From: Shinella sp. WSJ-2
Lineage (GTDB): Bacteria; Pseudomonadota; Alphaproteobacteria; Rhizobiales; Rhizobiaceae
Direction of reading: 5' to 3'
NCBI RefSeq assembly: GCF_003432075.1
Contig: NZ_QWBU01000009.1
Coordinates: 62,001 to 126,000, forward strand
DNA length: 64,000 bases
Shown here: one piece after another, positions 1 through 11,063 of the stretch
Position numbering within the stretch: position 1 is the first letter of the stretch
Layout of the letters: every line of letters starts with the position of its first letter
Notes under the pieces: model-generated
Told to the model about the DNA's origin: nothing
Databases searched by the model: none
Seen by the model: the letters and a program-made list of their open reading frames with translations, nothing else
Position numbers and translations under genes: made by a program

Positions 1-351
1 CGCCTGGCGGTCGCCGCTCTTCGTCTTCGGTCCGAGTTTTCCGGACCAGCGGCACATCGGATAGGTCTTGAACAGCGCATATTGGCCGCTCGCATTGACC
101 TTCCAGACCTCGAGCTCGCTCTCCTGCTTGAAGATACGCACCAGCACCGGGCTTTCCGGCCGCATCTTCTTGGCCGCCATCTCCGCCTTCACCTTGCTGG
201 ACAGCTGCGGCGCTTCGGCGAGCGAGGCGACATCCATGGCCATGCAGCCGGCCAGCAGGCTGCCGGCGACCGTCGCGGCGGCAAGGCGAGCGACAAGCGA
301 GAGACGCGGGCGGGTGGTTTCACGAGAAAGGAGATGGCGAAGCGCAAACAT
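1..351 (-). CDS. L,D-transpeptidase (YafK-like) lipoprotein, 3'-truncated by window edge
   Basis: The gene starts at ATG 351 and reads leftwards for 117 codons to the window edge without a stop, so only the N-terminus is present. The N-terminus has a basic/hydrophobic signal followed by a lipobox (LLAGC, Cys36), which predicts an exported lipoprotein. The next part (KQESELEVWK, YALFKTYPMCRWSGKLGPK) matches the start of YafK/YkuD-type L,D-transpeptidase domains, which cross-link peptidoglycan or attach proteins to it. The catalytic HxxxxxSxGC(I/V) motif lies outside the window, so the family call rests on the first strands only. Overlapping plus-strand reading frames are shadows. Confidence 0.75.
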   Translation of the reverse strand, partial: MFALRHLLSRETTRPRLSLVARLAAATVAGSLLAGCMAMDVASLAEAPQLSSKVKAEMAAKKMRPESPVLVRIFKQESELEVWKVNASGQYALFKTYPMCRWSGKLGPKTKSGDRQA

Positions 352-538
352 GGGTCGGTTTCGATTGCTGGGGCCGGTCTTGGAAATCGGGGCGCCGGTA
401 TCGGCGGCGCATCTTAGGCCTAGAGTCCAAGCGATTGCTTAGAACTTCGTTAATCTTATGACCCGGAAGGGCCGCTGCCCGGCATCATGCCGTGGGAATG
501 CCGCGAATCCGGCATCGATCTTGCGGGGAGCTTAAACC

Positions 539-553
539 CTCAAGCTGCTTGAG
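539..553 (+). promoter_or_regulatory. SoxR/MerR-like 7-1-7 dyad upstream of the GFA gene
   Basis: CTCAAGC-T-GCTTGAG is a perfect inverted repeat within the 300-bp gap between the transpeptidase and the GFA gene. It sits between a poor -35-like CTTAAA (531-536) and TCAAGA (556-561), 19 bp apart, the spacing used by MerR-family activators. The arms resemble the CCTCAAG/CTTGAGG arms of SoxR boxes, but the centre is one base rather than even. Downstream at 580-603 is a separate 9-bp-stem hairpin (TTCGTCGCG/CGCGACGAA) in the presumed leader. The rest of 352-654 shows nothing I recognise. Confidence 0.35.
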
Positions 554-654
554 CTTCAAGACCAGCTTTGCGGCTTTCTTTCGTCGCGGGGTCACGCGAC
601 GAACAAAAAATCGTTAGAATAGTTCTCCTCTTCAGGAATCTGGAGGTGAACGAC

Positions 655-1047
655 ATGGAACGCATGACCGGCGGCTGTCTGTGTGGCAATGTCCGCCTTG
701 AGACGTCGGGATCTCCCTACCGGGTCGGGGTCTGCCATTGCCTCGATTGCCGCAAGCATCACGGTGCGCTGTTTCACGCCTCGGCGATCTTCCCGCGCGA
801 GGCGGTGAGCGTGACGGGGGAGACGCGCGACTATGCCGGGCGCTACTTCTGCCCGCGCTGCGGCTCGCCGGTCTTTGCCTGCACCGGCGATGAAATCGAG
901 GTCAATCTCGGCGTGCTCGATGAGCCCGACCGGTTCACCCCGACCTATGAGCTCTGGACGATCCGCCGCGAAGCCTGGCTGCCACCGTTTCCGCTGGCGC
1001 GGCATTATGACCGGGACCGGGAGAACCCCGGTCGCAGCGAGCCTTAG
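655..1047 (+). CDS. GFA-family (glutathione-dependent formaldehyde-activating-like) zinc protein
   Basis: A 130-residue protein of the GFA/CENP-V fold. The zinc ligands are visible in order: GCLCGNVRL near the start, then CHCLDC, then FCPRCG in the C-terminal half. The family includes the enzyme that helps form S-hydroxymethylglutathione, but most short members have unknown substrates, so the specific reaction is not assigned. ATG 655 is chosen because GGAGGTG lies 6 bases upstream; an in-frame start at 568 has no ribosome site. The MerR gene follows 71 bp later on the same strand. Confidence 0.85.
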   Translation: MERMTGGCLCGNVRLETSGSPYRVGVCHCLDCRKHHGALFHASAIFPREAVSVTGETRDYAGRYFCPRCGSPVFACTGDEIEVNLGVLDEPDRFTPTYELWTIRREAWLPPFPLARHYDRDRENPGRSEP

Positions 1048-1118
1048 CCGAGCGACGACGCTTGATTTACAAACCGTCCCGGCACATCTGTGGGGAGTGC
1101 GTTTCAGGAGGGCAGACC

Positions 1119-1535
1119 ATGCTGACGATCGGCGATCTTTCCAAGGCCACGGGCGTCAAGGTTCCGACCATCCGCTATTACGAGCAGATGGGCCTGCTTT
1201 CCCATGCCGAGCGATCGGAGGGCAACCAGCGGCGCTATTCCAGCGGCGAGCGTGACCGGCTCACCTTCATTCGCCACGCCCGCGATCTCGGGCTGACCAT
1301 CGATGCAATCCGCGAGCTGATCGAGCTCAGCCAGCATCCCGAACGCCCCTGCCACGACGCCGACCGCATCGCCGCCGAGCAGCTGACGACCGTGCGGCGC
1401 AAGATCGAGCGCCTGCAGAAGCTGGAGGCAGAGCTGGTGCGCATCACCAGCCATTGCCATTCCGACCAGATCCGCGACTGCTACGTCATCCGCGCGCTGG
1501 CGAACCACGATCTCTGCCAGGACGAACACGATTAG
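1119..1535 (+). CDS. MerR-family metal-responsive regulator (ZntR/CadR/PbrR type)
   Basis: 138 residues: an N-terminal winged helix (LTIGDLSKATGVKVPTIRYYEQMGLL), a long dimerisation helix, and a metal loop at the end. Cysteines at 78, 113, 121 and 133 match the spacing of ZntR/CadR ligands (about 79, 114 and 119-124), so Zn, Cd or Pb sensing is likely. The start is ATG 1119, preceded by CAGGAGG; the upstream in-frame ATG lacks an RBS. Its stop codon overlaps that of the convergent sco gene (1532-1535). Its probable target is the MerR-type promoter at 4380-4410 that drives the ATPase and sco genes. Which metal it prefers cannot be read from sequence. Confidence 0.88.
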   Translation: MLTIGDLSKATGVKVPTIRYYEQMGLLSHAERSEGNQRRYSSGERDRLTFIRHARDLGLTIDAIRELIELSQHPERPCHDADRIAAEQLTTVRRKIERLQKLEAELVRITSHCHSDQIRDCYVIRALANHDLCQDEHD

Positions 1536-2097
1536 GACGCGGCAAGCCGCTTCAATTTCTGAAGCTGCGCCGCGCGGGGCTCATGCATATCCAGCATGCC
1601 CTGCAACCGGCCATCCGCGCGGATGAGGAAAAGCCCGGCGGTGTGCTCCATCGTGTAGCTGCCCGATTCCGTTGCAACCTTCCTGTAAAAGGCGGAAAAC
1701 GCCTCCGCCGCCACCTTGGTCTGGGCGGCATCGCCGCGCAGCGCGATAATGCGCGGATCGAAGGACGTCATGTAAAGCTTCAGAAGCTGCGCCGTGTCGC
1801 GCTCGGGATCGATGGAGATGAAGAGCGGCGTGATGCGATCCGCCGCCGGGCCGATATCCTTGAGCAGGCCGCTCAGTTCGAAAAGCGCGGTCGGGCAGAC
1901 ATCCGGACAATGGGTGAAACCGAAAAAGGCGAGGTAGGGTTTTCCCGCGAGATCGGCCGAGCCGAAGGGCTTGCCATCCACCGTCTGCAAGGTGAAGACG
2001 CGCTGTTTCGGCCGGTCTGCCGGACGCCGCTTTGCCGCGACCGTCGCTCCGACGATCGCGGCAAGCCCGGCAAGGCCGAGAAGGGTCCTGCGCCGCA

Positions 2098-2098
<1 letters not shown>
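1532..2098 (-). CDS. SCO1/SenC/PrrC-family thioredoxin-fold copper protein
   Basis: 188 residues with an N-terminal Arg-rich, hydrophobic signal anchor (RRRTLLGLAGLAAIVGATV) and a thioredoxin fold. The Sco copper/redox motif CPDVC is at Cys64 and Cys68, and a conserved histidine is seen in YTMEHTAG. Family members deliver copper to the CuA site of cytochrome oxidase or act as thiol reductases in the periplasm. The ATG at 2098 shares one base with the TAA of the upstream ATPase gene, so translation is coupled to the metal exporter. Pairing with a Zn/Cd/Pb-type ATPase rather than oxidase genes suggests a role in metal stress; that is inference. Confidence 0.88.
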
Positions 2099-4350
<2,252 letters not shown>

Positions 4351-4379
4351 CGCACAATCCTCTTCAGTCTCATGCGATG

Positions 4380-4410
4380 CTTCTACGACCTCTAGTGACT
4401 AGAGGTGCAA
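4380..4410 (-). promoter_or_regulatory. MerR-type promoter/operator of the metal ATPase
   Basis: Reading toward the ATPase, the -35 TTGCAC (4405-4410) and -10 TAGAAG (4380-4385) are 19 bp apart, the overlong spacing that MerR activators correct by DNA distortion. Between and over them lies ACCTCTAGTGACTAGAGGT (4388-4406), a 9-1-9 perfect dyad. It resembles known CadR and ZntR operators in arm sequence and odd centre. Confidence 0.85.
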
Positions 4411-4525
4411 GAGCGAAATATGAAATTTCTTGATCCCTTGAAAAAAGAGGCGATGGTCGCGGTTTCCGGCGACCCCGTTTTTCCATAGAATTCCTGCTCA
4501 AGACGATCATTCGCGACTAGGGGTA

Positions 4526-4846
4526 ATGGTGAGAAAATTTGAAATCTACGCCGGTGATACTCTTATCGGAACCACGTCGTTTGAACTTGGAGATCCCGCT
4601 ATGGGTGTCGCATGTGGCGAGATGGCCCCCACACCAGCCTATTCGGTCTATTATCCGAAGGCTCCCGACACCCTGAACGCTCGACTGGCTGGCATTCCCA
4701 TCCCGGCAGGTGGCGGGATGTACATAGAAGACTATCTGGAAGAACTGGGGGAAATCACAGTCACCATTCTTGGCATCGATCACGTGCTCTATGGAGAACT
4801 CTTCCCGGAGCATGTCGCGGCCTATGAAGAACAGTTCAAATCCTAG
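4526..4846 (+). CDS. Conserved-looking hypothetical protein, 106 aa
   Basis: I do not recognise the family. The protein is acidic and soluble with no signal peptide, membrane segment or cysteine motif; it has a Gly/Pro-rich middle (LAGIPIPAGGGMYIEDYLEELG) and a C-terminus rich in Glu and aromatic residues. The ATG at 4526 follows a purine-rich TAGGGGTAATG context. It stands alone between the ATPase promoter and the polyamine leader. An antisense frame of similar length overlaps it, but this strand has the more natural amino-acid composition. Confidence 0.6.
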   Translation: MVRKFEIYAGDTLIGTTSFELGDPAMGVACGEMAPTPAYSVYYPKAPDTLNARLAGIPIPAGGGMYIEDYLEELGEITVTILGIDHVLYGELFPEHVAAYEEQFKS

Positions 4847-4861
4847 AAACGGTTTTTTCAT

Positions 4862-5325
4862 TCAAAAAAACCGCACAAGAGATGCATTGAAATCCACGAC
4901 CGCACCATGCTAGGGAGCGCCCCATTGAATGCAGGTTTCATCTGCTGGTTGGGGAGGACGCCATGTCTTGGCAAACCCTCTTCCAATCGGGGATGGGCTC
5001 GGATGCCCCCCGAACGGAAGAACGCTACTCGATGCGCGCCCTCGCGGCCCGCTCTGGCTTTTACGCCGTCAGGCTGGCTGCGCCGTTGCGCCGTCCGGTG
5101 AAGACACCGCGCCTGCCCAATCTCTTCCTTGAGCGTTATCGCGACCGGGGTAACAGCGCCAAAGCGCTGTCACATCGCCGTGTCCGCACGACGATACCGT
5201 AACAGCGGCTTTTTCCCTTTTTGAGCCACGCGGAGCGGGCGGTTTGCGCCTGCCCTCACCCGCGTTCCTATCGCGTTGCCGGCCTTTTTGCCGGCGGCCG
5301 TCCCACCGCAGCAGACAGGTCCCCG
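4862..5325 (+). promoter_or_regulatory. Long 5' leader of the polyamine operon, possibly a regulatory RNA with leader ORF
   Basis: About 460 bases without an assignable gene precede the carboxynorspermidine decarboxylase. A short frame at 4963-5202 (79 codons) has an excellent RBS (GGGGAGG, 9 bases before ATG) and a very basic C-terminal half. Stem-loops include ACAGCGC-CAAA-GCGCTGT (5153-5170) and GCCGGC-N6-GCCGGC (5278-5295) close to the decarboxylase start. Leaders with RNA structure or leader peptides are known upstream of ornithine decarboxylase genes in proteobacteria (the speF class), and a similar polyamine-sensing role is possible. The short frame may equally be chance. Confidence 0.4.
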
Positions 5326-6426
5326 ATGTCCCTGACCACACCCTATTACCTGATCGACAAGTCGAAGCTCCTCGCCAACATGGAGAAGATCGCGCGTCTT
5401 CGCGAACTCTCCCGCGCCAAGGCGCTCCTGGCGCTGAAATGCTTCGCCACCTGGTCGGTCTTCGATTTCATGCGCGACTACATGGATGGCACCACCTCCT
5501 CCTCGCTCAACGAAGTGCGCCTCGGTCACGAGCGCTTCGGCAAGGAGACGCATGCCTATTCCGTCGCCTATGCGGATTACGAGATCGACGAGGTCGTAAG
5601 CCATGCCGACAAGATCATCTTCAACTCCATCGGCCAGCTCGATCGATTCGCCGACAAGGCCTCCGGCATCGTGCGCGGCCTGCGCCTCAATCCCGGCATT
5701 TCCTCCTCGACCTTCGACCTCGCCGATCCCGCCCGCCCCTTCTCGCGGCTCGGCGAATGGGATGTGAAGCTGGTCGAGCCGGTCATGGACCGCATTTCCG
5801 GCTTCATGATCCACAACAATTGCGAAAACGGTGATTTCGACCTGTTCGACCGCATGCTCGGCACGATCGAGGAGAAGTTCGCGCCGCTGCTCAAGAAGGC
5901 CGAATGGGTGAGCCTTGGCGGCGGCATCCACTTCACCGGCGAAAACTATCCGCTGGAAAAATTCGCCGAGCGGCTGAAACGCTTCTCCGGTGAGTACGGC
6001 GTGCAGGTCTATCTGGAGCCGGGCGAGGCCTCGATCACCAAATCCACCTCGCTTGAGGTGACGGTGCTCGACCTGCTGAACAATGGCAAGGACCTCGCCA
6101 TCGTCGACAGCTCGATCGAGGCCCATATGCTGGACCTCCTGATCTACCGGGAGAACGCCAAGCTTTCCCCCAATACGGGACCGCACCGCTATATGGTCTG
6201 CGGCAAGTCCTGCCTCGCCGGCGATATCTTCGGCGAGTTCAATTTCGAAAACCAGCTGAAGGTCGGCGACCGCATCTCCATCCAGGATGCGGCCGGCTAC
6301 ACCATGGTCAAGAAGAACTGGTTCAACGGCGTCAAAATGCCGGCGATCGCCATCCGCGAACTGGACGGCACCATCAGAACGGTCCGCGAATTCACCTACG
6401 CGAACTATGAAGAAAGCCTCTCCTGA
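5326..6426 (+). CDS. nspC: Carboxynorspermidine/carboxyspermidine decarboxylase
   Basis: 366 residues, the usual length for NspC/CASDC, a PLP enzyme of the alanine racemase/ornithine decarboxylase fold. The PLP lysine sits in the N-terminal ALLALKCFATW motif, and the C-terminal domain contains the VCGKSCLAGDIFGEF segment with the catalytic cysteine region. It removes CO2 from carboxyspermidine or carboxynorspermidine, the last step of the alternative spermidine route found in rhizobia and Vibrio. ATG 5326 gives the canonical N-terminus (TPYYLIDKSKL); the RBS is weak, consistent with control through the long leader. The dehydrogenase gene starts 33 bp downstream. Confidence 0.93.
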   Translation: MSLTTPYYLIDKSKLLANMEKIARLRELSRAKALLALKCFATWSVFDFMRDYMDGTTSSSLNEVRLGHERFGKETHAYSVAYADYEIDEVVSHADKIIFNSIGQLDRFADKASGIVRGLRLNPGISSSTFDLADPARPFSRLGEWDVKLVEPVMDRISGFMIHNNCENGDFDLFDRMLGTIEEKFAPLLKKAEWVSLGGGIHFTGENYPLEKFAERLKRFSGEYGVQVYLEPGEASITKSTSLEVTVLDLLNNGKDLAIVDSSIEAHMLDLLIYRENAKLSPNTGPHRYMVCGKSCLAGDIFGEFNFENQLKVGDRISIQDAAGYTMVKKNWFNGVKMPAIAIRELDGTIRTVREFTYANYEESLS

Positions 6427-6459
6427 GGCGTACCGGGTTAGAAGGAGATATCCCCCGAC

Positions 6460-7698
6460 ATGAAGAAGAACGTGCTCATCATCGGCGCCGGCGGCGTCGC
6501 ACAGGTCGTCGCGCACAAATGCGCCCAGAACAACGACGTGCTCGGCGACATCCACATCGCCTCGCGCACCAAGGCGAAGTGCGACAAGATCATCGCGTCG
6601 GTCCATGAGAAGAAGGCGCTGAAGCAGCCGGGTGTGCTGGAAGGCCACGCGCTCGACGCGCTCGATATCGAAGCCACCAAGGCGCTGATCACCGCCACCA
6701 AGTCCGAAATCGTCATCAATGTCGGCACCGCCTTCCTCAACATGTCGGTGCTGCGCGCCTGCATGGATACGGGCGTCGCCTATATCGACACCGCAATCCA
6801 CGAAGAGCCGGGCAAGATCTGCGAGACGCCGCCGTGGTACGGAAACTACGAGTGGAAGCGTGCCGCAGAATGCGCGGAGAAGGGCATCACCGCCATTCTC
6901 GGCGCCGGCTTCGATCCGGGTGTCGTCAACGCCTATGCCAAGCTCGCCAAGGATGAATATCTTGACAAGGTGACGGACGTCGACATCGTCGACATCAATG
7001 CCGGCAGCCATGGCAAGTACTTCGCCACGAACTTCGACCCGGAAATCAATTTCCGTGAGTTCACCGGCGTCGTCTATTCCTGGCAGAACGGCGAATGGCA
7101 GACCAACAAGATGTTCGAAATCGGCAAGGATTACGACCTGCCGGTCGTCGGCACGCGCCGCGCCTATCTCTGCGGTCATGACGAAGTGCATTCGCTGGCC
7201 AAGAACATGGACGGCGCGAACGTGCGTTTCTGGATGGGTTTTGGCGATCACTACATCAACGTCTTCACTGTCCTGAAGAGCCTCGGCCTGCTCTCCGAGC
7301 AGCCGGTCAGGACCGCTGAAGGCCAGGAAGTCGTGCCGCTCAAGGTGGTCAAGGCCGTGCTGCCGGATCCGGCATCGCTCGCGCCGGGTTATGAAGGCAA
7401 GACCTGCATCGGCGACTATGTGAAGGGCTTCAAGGACGGGAAGGAAAAGACCGTCTTCATCTACAACGTGGCTGACCACAAGGAAGCCTATGAGGAAGTC
7501 GGCTCGCAGGGCATTTCCTACACCGCCGGCGTTCCCCCCGTCGCCGCCGCGATGCTGGTTGCGACCGGCGAGTGGGACGTGAAGAAGATGGCCAACGTGG
7601 AGGAACTGCCGCCGAAGCCCTTTATCAACCTGCTCAACGGCATGGGTCTTCCCACCCGCATCCAGGACGAGGACGGCGACCGCGCCGTCAGCTTCTAA
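6460..7698 (+). CDS. Carboxynorspermidine/carboxyspermidine dehydrogenase (saccharopine dehydrogenase family)
   Basis: 412 residues starting with a Rossmann NAD(P) motif (VLIIGAGGVAQVVAHKC), then the saccharopine-dehydrogenase-like C-terminal domain (GAGFDPGVVNAYAK, INAGSHGKYFATNFDPEINFREF). The enzyme condenses aspartate semialdehyde with putrescine or diaminopropane and reduces the imine to carboxyspermidine or carboxynorspermidine. Its position directly after the decarboxylase gives a complete two-step pathway in one operon. The start at 6460 is supported by a strong GAAGGAGATA ribosome site. True saccharopine dehydrogenase is a less likely alternative given the partner gene. Confidence 0.93.
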   Translation: MKKNVLIIGAGGVAQVVAHKCAQNNDVLGDIHIASRTKAKCDKIIASVHEKKALKQPGVLEGHALDALDIEATKALITATKSEIVINVGTAFLNMSVLRACMDTGVAYIDTAIHEEPGKICETPPWYGNYEWKRAAECAEKGITAILGAGFDPGVVNAYAKLAKDEYLDKVTDVDIVDINAGSHGKYFATNFDPEINFREFTGVVYSWQNGEWQTNKMFEIGKDYDLPVVGTRRAYLCGHDEVHSLAKNMDGANVRFWMGFGDHYINVFTVLKSLGLLSEQPVRTAEGQEVVPLKVVKAVLPDPASLAPGYEGKTCIGDYVKGFKDGKEKTVFIYNVADHKEAYEEVGSQGISYTAGVPPVAAAMLVATGEWDVKKMANVEELPPKPFINLLNGMGLPTRIQDEDGDRAVSF

Positions 7699-7829
7699 GC
7701 AAAGGAGCCGGCCGCGTTTTCGACGCGGCCGGTGCCTGTCGGAGCGGGTCCGCATCGACTACAATGGGACTGGCCGGCACGGGCGGCCAGGTCGCGGCGC
7801 AGACAAAAGACTGCGCGAAGGAGAAGACC

Positions 7830-9086
7830 GTGACGGCACTCAAGGACAGTCCCTATCTGCTGGCCGATGTCAGGCTCGAGGAAGGCTTCGAAACGGACGA
7901 CGACGTCATCGTCGCCACGCGAACGGCGCTCCATACGCTCGAAATCAGGGACGGCCGGATCGCCGCTCTGCATGCCGCCGGCAGCACCCTTCCCGCCGGT
8001 CTGCCGATCTACCAGGCGAACGGCCGGCTCGCGCTGCCCACCATGCGCGACATGCATATCCATCTCGACAAGACCTTCTATGGCGGCCCGTGGCGGGCGC
8101 CGCGTCCGCGCCAGGGCAAGACGATCATGGACATGATCGCACTGGAGGAAAAACTCCTGCCGCAGTTGCTGCCGACCTCCGTCGAGCGCGCCGAAGGTCT
8201 GATCGCACTCCTTCAATCCAAGGGCAGCACGGTTGCCCGCAGCCATTGCAACATCGATCCGGTGAGCGGGCTGAAGAGCCTCGAACACCTGAAGATCGCG
8301 CTGGAAAGGCACAGGCAAGATTTCGTCTGCGAGATCGTCGCCTTCCCGCAGCACGGCCTGTTGCATTCCAAGGTCGACGGTCTGATGCGCGAGGCCATGC
8401 AGATGGGCGTGGATTATGTCGGCGGGCTCGACCCGACCAATGTCGACGGCGCCATGGAAAAATCGCTCGACGCGATGTTCCAGATCGCGCTCGATACCGG
8501 CAAGGGCGTCGATATCCACCTGCACGAGACGAGCCCGGCGGGCGTTGCCGCGTTCGACTACATGATCGATACGGTGGAAAAGACCCCTGCACTGAAGGGC
8601 AAGGTGACGATCAGCCATGCCTTCGCGCTGACGAGGCTCTCGCCCGAACAGCTGGAAGAAACCGCCGGCCGGCTCGCGGCAAACGGGATGACCATCGCCT
8701 CGACGGTGCCAATCGCCGACCTGATGATGCCGCTGCCGAAGCTCACCGAAAAGGGCGTCTTCGTCATGACCGGCACCGACAGCGTCATCGACCACTGGTC
8801 GCCCTTCGGCAGCGGCGACATGCTGGATAAGGCCTGTCTCTACGCGCAGCTCTATCGCGGCTCTGACGAATATCAGCTGTCCCGGTCGCTCGCCATTTCC
8901 ACCGGCGGCGTGCTGCCGCTCGATAATGACGGCAACCGCGCGTGGCCGAAGGTCGGCGACGAAGCTAGTTTCTCGCTGGCGGAGGCGAGCTGCACGGCCG
9001 AAGCGGTCGCTCGCGTTTCGCCACGAACGGCGACCTTCCACAAGGGCCGCCTCGTCTCCGGCGGAGTCGACAAGGCTCCCGGCTGA
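7830..9086 (+). CDS. Amidohydrolase, cytosine-deaminase-like
   Basis: 418 residues of the metal-dependent amidohydrolase superfamily. The metal-binding DMHIHLDKTFYGG motif lies in the N-terminal third, then SHCNIDP, a DIHLHETSPAG strand, SHAFAL and GTDSVIDHWSPFGSGD near the end. This set is typical of the CodA/N-isopropylammelide branch that deaminates pyrimidine-like rings. GTG 7830 is preferred because AAGGAG lies 6 bases upstream; an in-frame ATG at 7764 has no clear RBS. It lies about 130 bp after the polyamine operon and ends at a strong terminator. The substrate is unknown. Confidence 0.8.
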   Translation: MTALKDSPYLLADVRLEEGFETDDDVIVATRTALHTLEIRDGRIAALHAAGSTLPAGLPIYQANGRLALPTMRDMHIHLDKTFYGGPWRAPRPRQGKTIMDMIALEEKLLPQLLPTSVERAEGLIALLQSKGSTVARSHCNIDPVSGLKSLEHLKIALERHRQDFVCEIVAFPQHGLLHSKVDGLMREAMQMGVDYVGGLDPTNVDGAMEKSLDAMFQIALDTGKGVDIHLHETSPAGVAAFDYMIDTVEKTPALKGKVTISHAFALTRLSPEQLEETAGRLAANGMTIASTVPIADLMMPLPKLTEKGVFVMTGTDSVIDHWSPFGSGDMLDKACLYAQLYRGSDEYQLSRSLAISTGGVLPLDNDGNRAWPKVGDEASFSLAEASCTAEAVARVSPRTATFHKGRLVSGGVDKAPG

Positions 9087-9106
9087 GGCCTCGCCTCCGC
9101 GCGAAC

Positions 9107-9136
9107 AAAAAGGCCGGCGTCACCGCCGGCCTTTTT
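9107..9136. terminator. Bidirectional intrinsic terminator
   Basis: AAAAAGGCCGGCG-TCAC-CGCCGGCCTTTTT: a GC stem flanked by A- and T-tracts, between the plus-strand amidohydrolase and the convergent cysA. It can end transcription from both sides. Confidence 0.92.
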
Positions 9137-9141
9137 TCGTT

Positions 9142-10194
9142 TCATGCCGCGAATGTCTTCCAGCGGGTCGGCCGGAAGCGGAGCATCGTGCCCGTCGAGG
9201 CCTGCGCGTCGAGCGGCACCTCGATCTCCACGTGATGCGGATCGCCGGGCGTGCCGATATCGATATCTGCTATGCGGGTGCCGGCCAGACGCCGCGAGGT
9301 CGATACGCGCCCTTCCAGCGCCGGCGCCGCCGGATCGGCAACGAGCACGACATCCTGCGGGCGGAAGAACAGCGTGCCGTCGCCGGAGGCGATATCGCCG
9401 CCATGCGGGGCGATACCGATCGGCTCGTTCTGGAAGCGCACGGCGCCATCCGAAATGCTGACCGGCAGGCTGGCGCTGTCGCCGATGAATGAGAACACGA
9501 AGGGCGAGTTCGGCCGATCATAGACATCGTCGGACGAGCCGACCTGCTCGATCTTGCCCTGGCTCATCACGACCACGCGGTCGGCAAGCTCCAGCGCCTC
9601 TTCCTGGTCGTGCGTCACGAAGACCGTGGTATGGCCGGTGCGGTCATGGAATTCGCGCAGCCAGCGGCGCAGTTCCTTGCGAACCTTGGCGTCGAGGGCG
9701 CCGAAGGGTTCGTCGAGCAGCAGGACTTTCGGCTCGATGGCCATGGCGCGGGCGAGCGCCACGCGCTGGCGCTGGCCGCCGGAGAGCTGGTTGGGATAGC
9801 GCTTTTCAAGGCCGGAGAGCTGCACCATCTCCAGGAGATCGCTGACGCGGCGCTGGATCTCGGCCTTCGGCGGGCGCTCGCCGCGCGGGCGCACCGTCAG
9901 GCCGAAGGCGATGTTGTCGGCGACGGTCATGTGGCGGAACAGCGCGTAGTGCTGGAAGACGAAGCCGACGTGACGCTCCTGCACCGTGCGGTGCGAGGCG
10001 TCCTCGGCACCGAAATAGATGCTGCCGAGTGTCGGCGTCTCCAAGCCGGCGATAAGGCGCAGCAGCGTTGTCTTGCCGGAGCCCGAGGGGCCGAGAAGCG
10101 CGATCAGTTCCCCGGAGCGGATATCGAGCGACACGTCGTTCAAGGCCGGGTATCGATCGAATTCCTTGCGAATGTTTTTTACACTGACGTCCAT
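9142..10194 (-). CDS. cysA: Sulfate/thiosulfate ABC transporter ATP-binding protein
   Basis: 350 residues: Walker A GPSGSGKT (35-42), LSGGQRQR signature, [19 protein letters not shown] Walker B region and a C-terminal TOBE-like regulatory domain ending in the CysA-typical [10 protein letters not shown]. It energises sulfate and thiosulfate import with CysT and CysW. ATG 10194 is chosen (GAAAGG about 10 bases upstream); a TTG at 10212 is in frame but overlaps the cysW stop. It is the last gene of the sbp-cysT-cysW-cysA operon, which probably starts under the Rrf2-type site at 12981. Confidence 0.93.
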   Translation of the reverse strand: MDVSVKNIRKEFDRYPALNDVSLDIRSGELIALLGPSGSGKTTLLRLIAGLETPTLGSIYFGAEDASHRTVQERHVGFVFQHYALFRHMTVADNIAFGLTVRPRGERPPKAEIQRRVSDLLEMVQLSGLEKRYPNQLSGGQRQRVALARAMAIEPKVLLLDEPFGALDAKVRKELRRWLREFHDRTGHTTVFVTHDQEEALELADRVVVMSQGKIEQVGSSDDVYDRPNSPFVFSFIGDSASLPVSISDGAVRFQNEPIGIAPHGGDIASGDGTLFFRPQDVVLVADPAAPALEGRVSTSRRLAGTRIADIDIGTPGDPHHVEIEVPLDAQASTGTMLRFRPTRWKTFAA

Positions 10195-10208
10195 AGAGGG
10201 CGTGCCTT

Positions 10209-11063
10209 TCAATGCTTGCGGCCGGCCGCGATTTCCGCGCCGTAGTGAAGTTCGAGGGCCGTCTTGACGACGAGCGTGACGAGCGCGAGCGCGGCGAGCA
10301 ATGAGGCCACCGCGAAGGCGGCGACGAAATTGTACTCGTTGTAGAGGATCTCGACATGCAGCGGCATCGTATTGGTGAGGCCGCGGATATGGCCCGAGAC
10401 CACCGAGACCGCGCCAAATTCACCCATGGCACGCGCATTGCAGAGCAGCACGCCGTAGAGCAGGCCCCATTTGATATTGGGCAGCGTCACGTACCAGAAG
10501 GTCTGCCAGCCGCTTGCGCCGAGCGACAGGGCTGCCTCCTCGTCACCCGTGCCCTGCTCCTGCATCAGCGGGATCAGTTCGCGCGCGACGAAGGGAAAGG
10601 TCACGAAGACTGTGGCGAGCACGATGCCCGGAACGGCGAAGAGGATTTCGATGCCGTGGCTCTTCAGCCAGGGACCGAGCACGCTGCCTGCGCCGAACAG
10701 CAGCACATAGACCAGGCCGGAAATGACCGGCGAGACCGAGAACGGCAGGTCGATCAGCGTCGTCAGAAACGCCTTGCCCTTGAACTCGAACTTGGCGATG
10801 GCCCAGGCCGCCGCCACGCCGAAGACGAGGTTGAGCGGCACGGCGATGCCAGCGACCAGCAGCGTCAGCCGAATGGCGGCCATCGTATCGGGATCGCCGA
10901 GCAAGGCGAAGAACTCGCCCGGCCCCTTGCGGAAGGCCTCGATAAAGACGGCGGCGAGCGGCAGGATGAGGAAGAGTGCCAGGAACAGGAGGGCCGTCGC
11001 CATCAGCGCGTACCGCGCCAGCGGGGCCTCCGTCGTTGGCGAGCGCAGGGTCTTACGCGCCAT
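10209..11063 (-). CDS. cysW: Sulfate ABC transporter permease CysW
   Basis: 284 residues with about six predicted membrane segments and the binding-protein-dependent transport EAA loop ([27 protein letters not shown]). The end of the loop region carries the CysW-type [20 protein letters not shown] stretch. The start overlaps the end of cysT by 11 bp, indicating tight co-translation. It forms the inner-membrane channel together with CysT. Confidence 0.94.
   Translation of the reverse strand: MARKTLRSPTTEAPLARYALMATALLFLALFLILPLAAVFIEAFRKGPGEFFALLGDPDTMAAIRLTLLVAGIAVPLNLVFGVAAAWAIAKFEFKGKAFLTTLIDLPFSVSPVISGLVYVLLFGAGSVLGPWLKSHGIEILFAVPGIVLATVFVTFPFVARELIPLMQEQGTGDEEAALSLGASGWQTFWYVTLPNIKWGLLYGVLLCNARAMGEFGAVSVVSGHIRGLTNTMPLHVEILYNEYNFVAAFAVASLLAALALVTLVVKTALELHYGAEIAAGRKH

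Noticed and set aside
5170-7755. 861-codon minus-strand frame over the polyamine genes
   Set aside because: Antisense to two clearly recognisable enzymes; no RBS and no family features.
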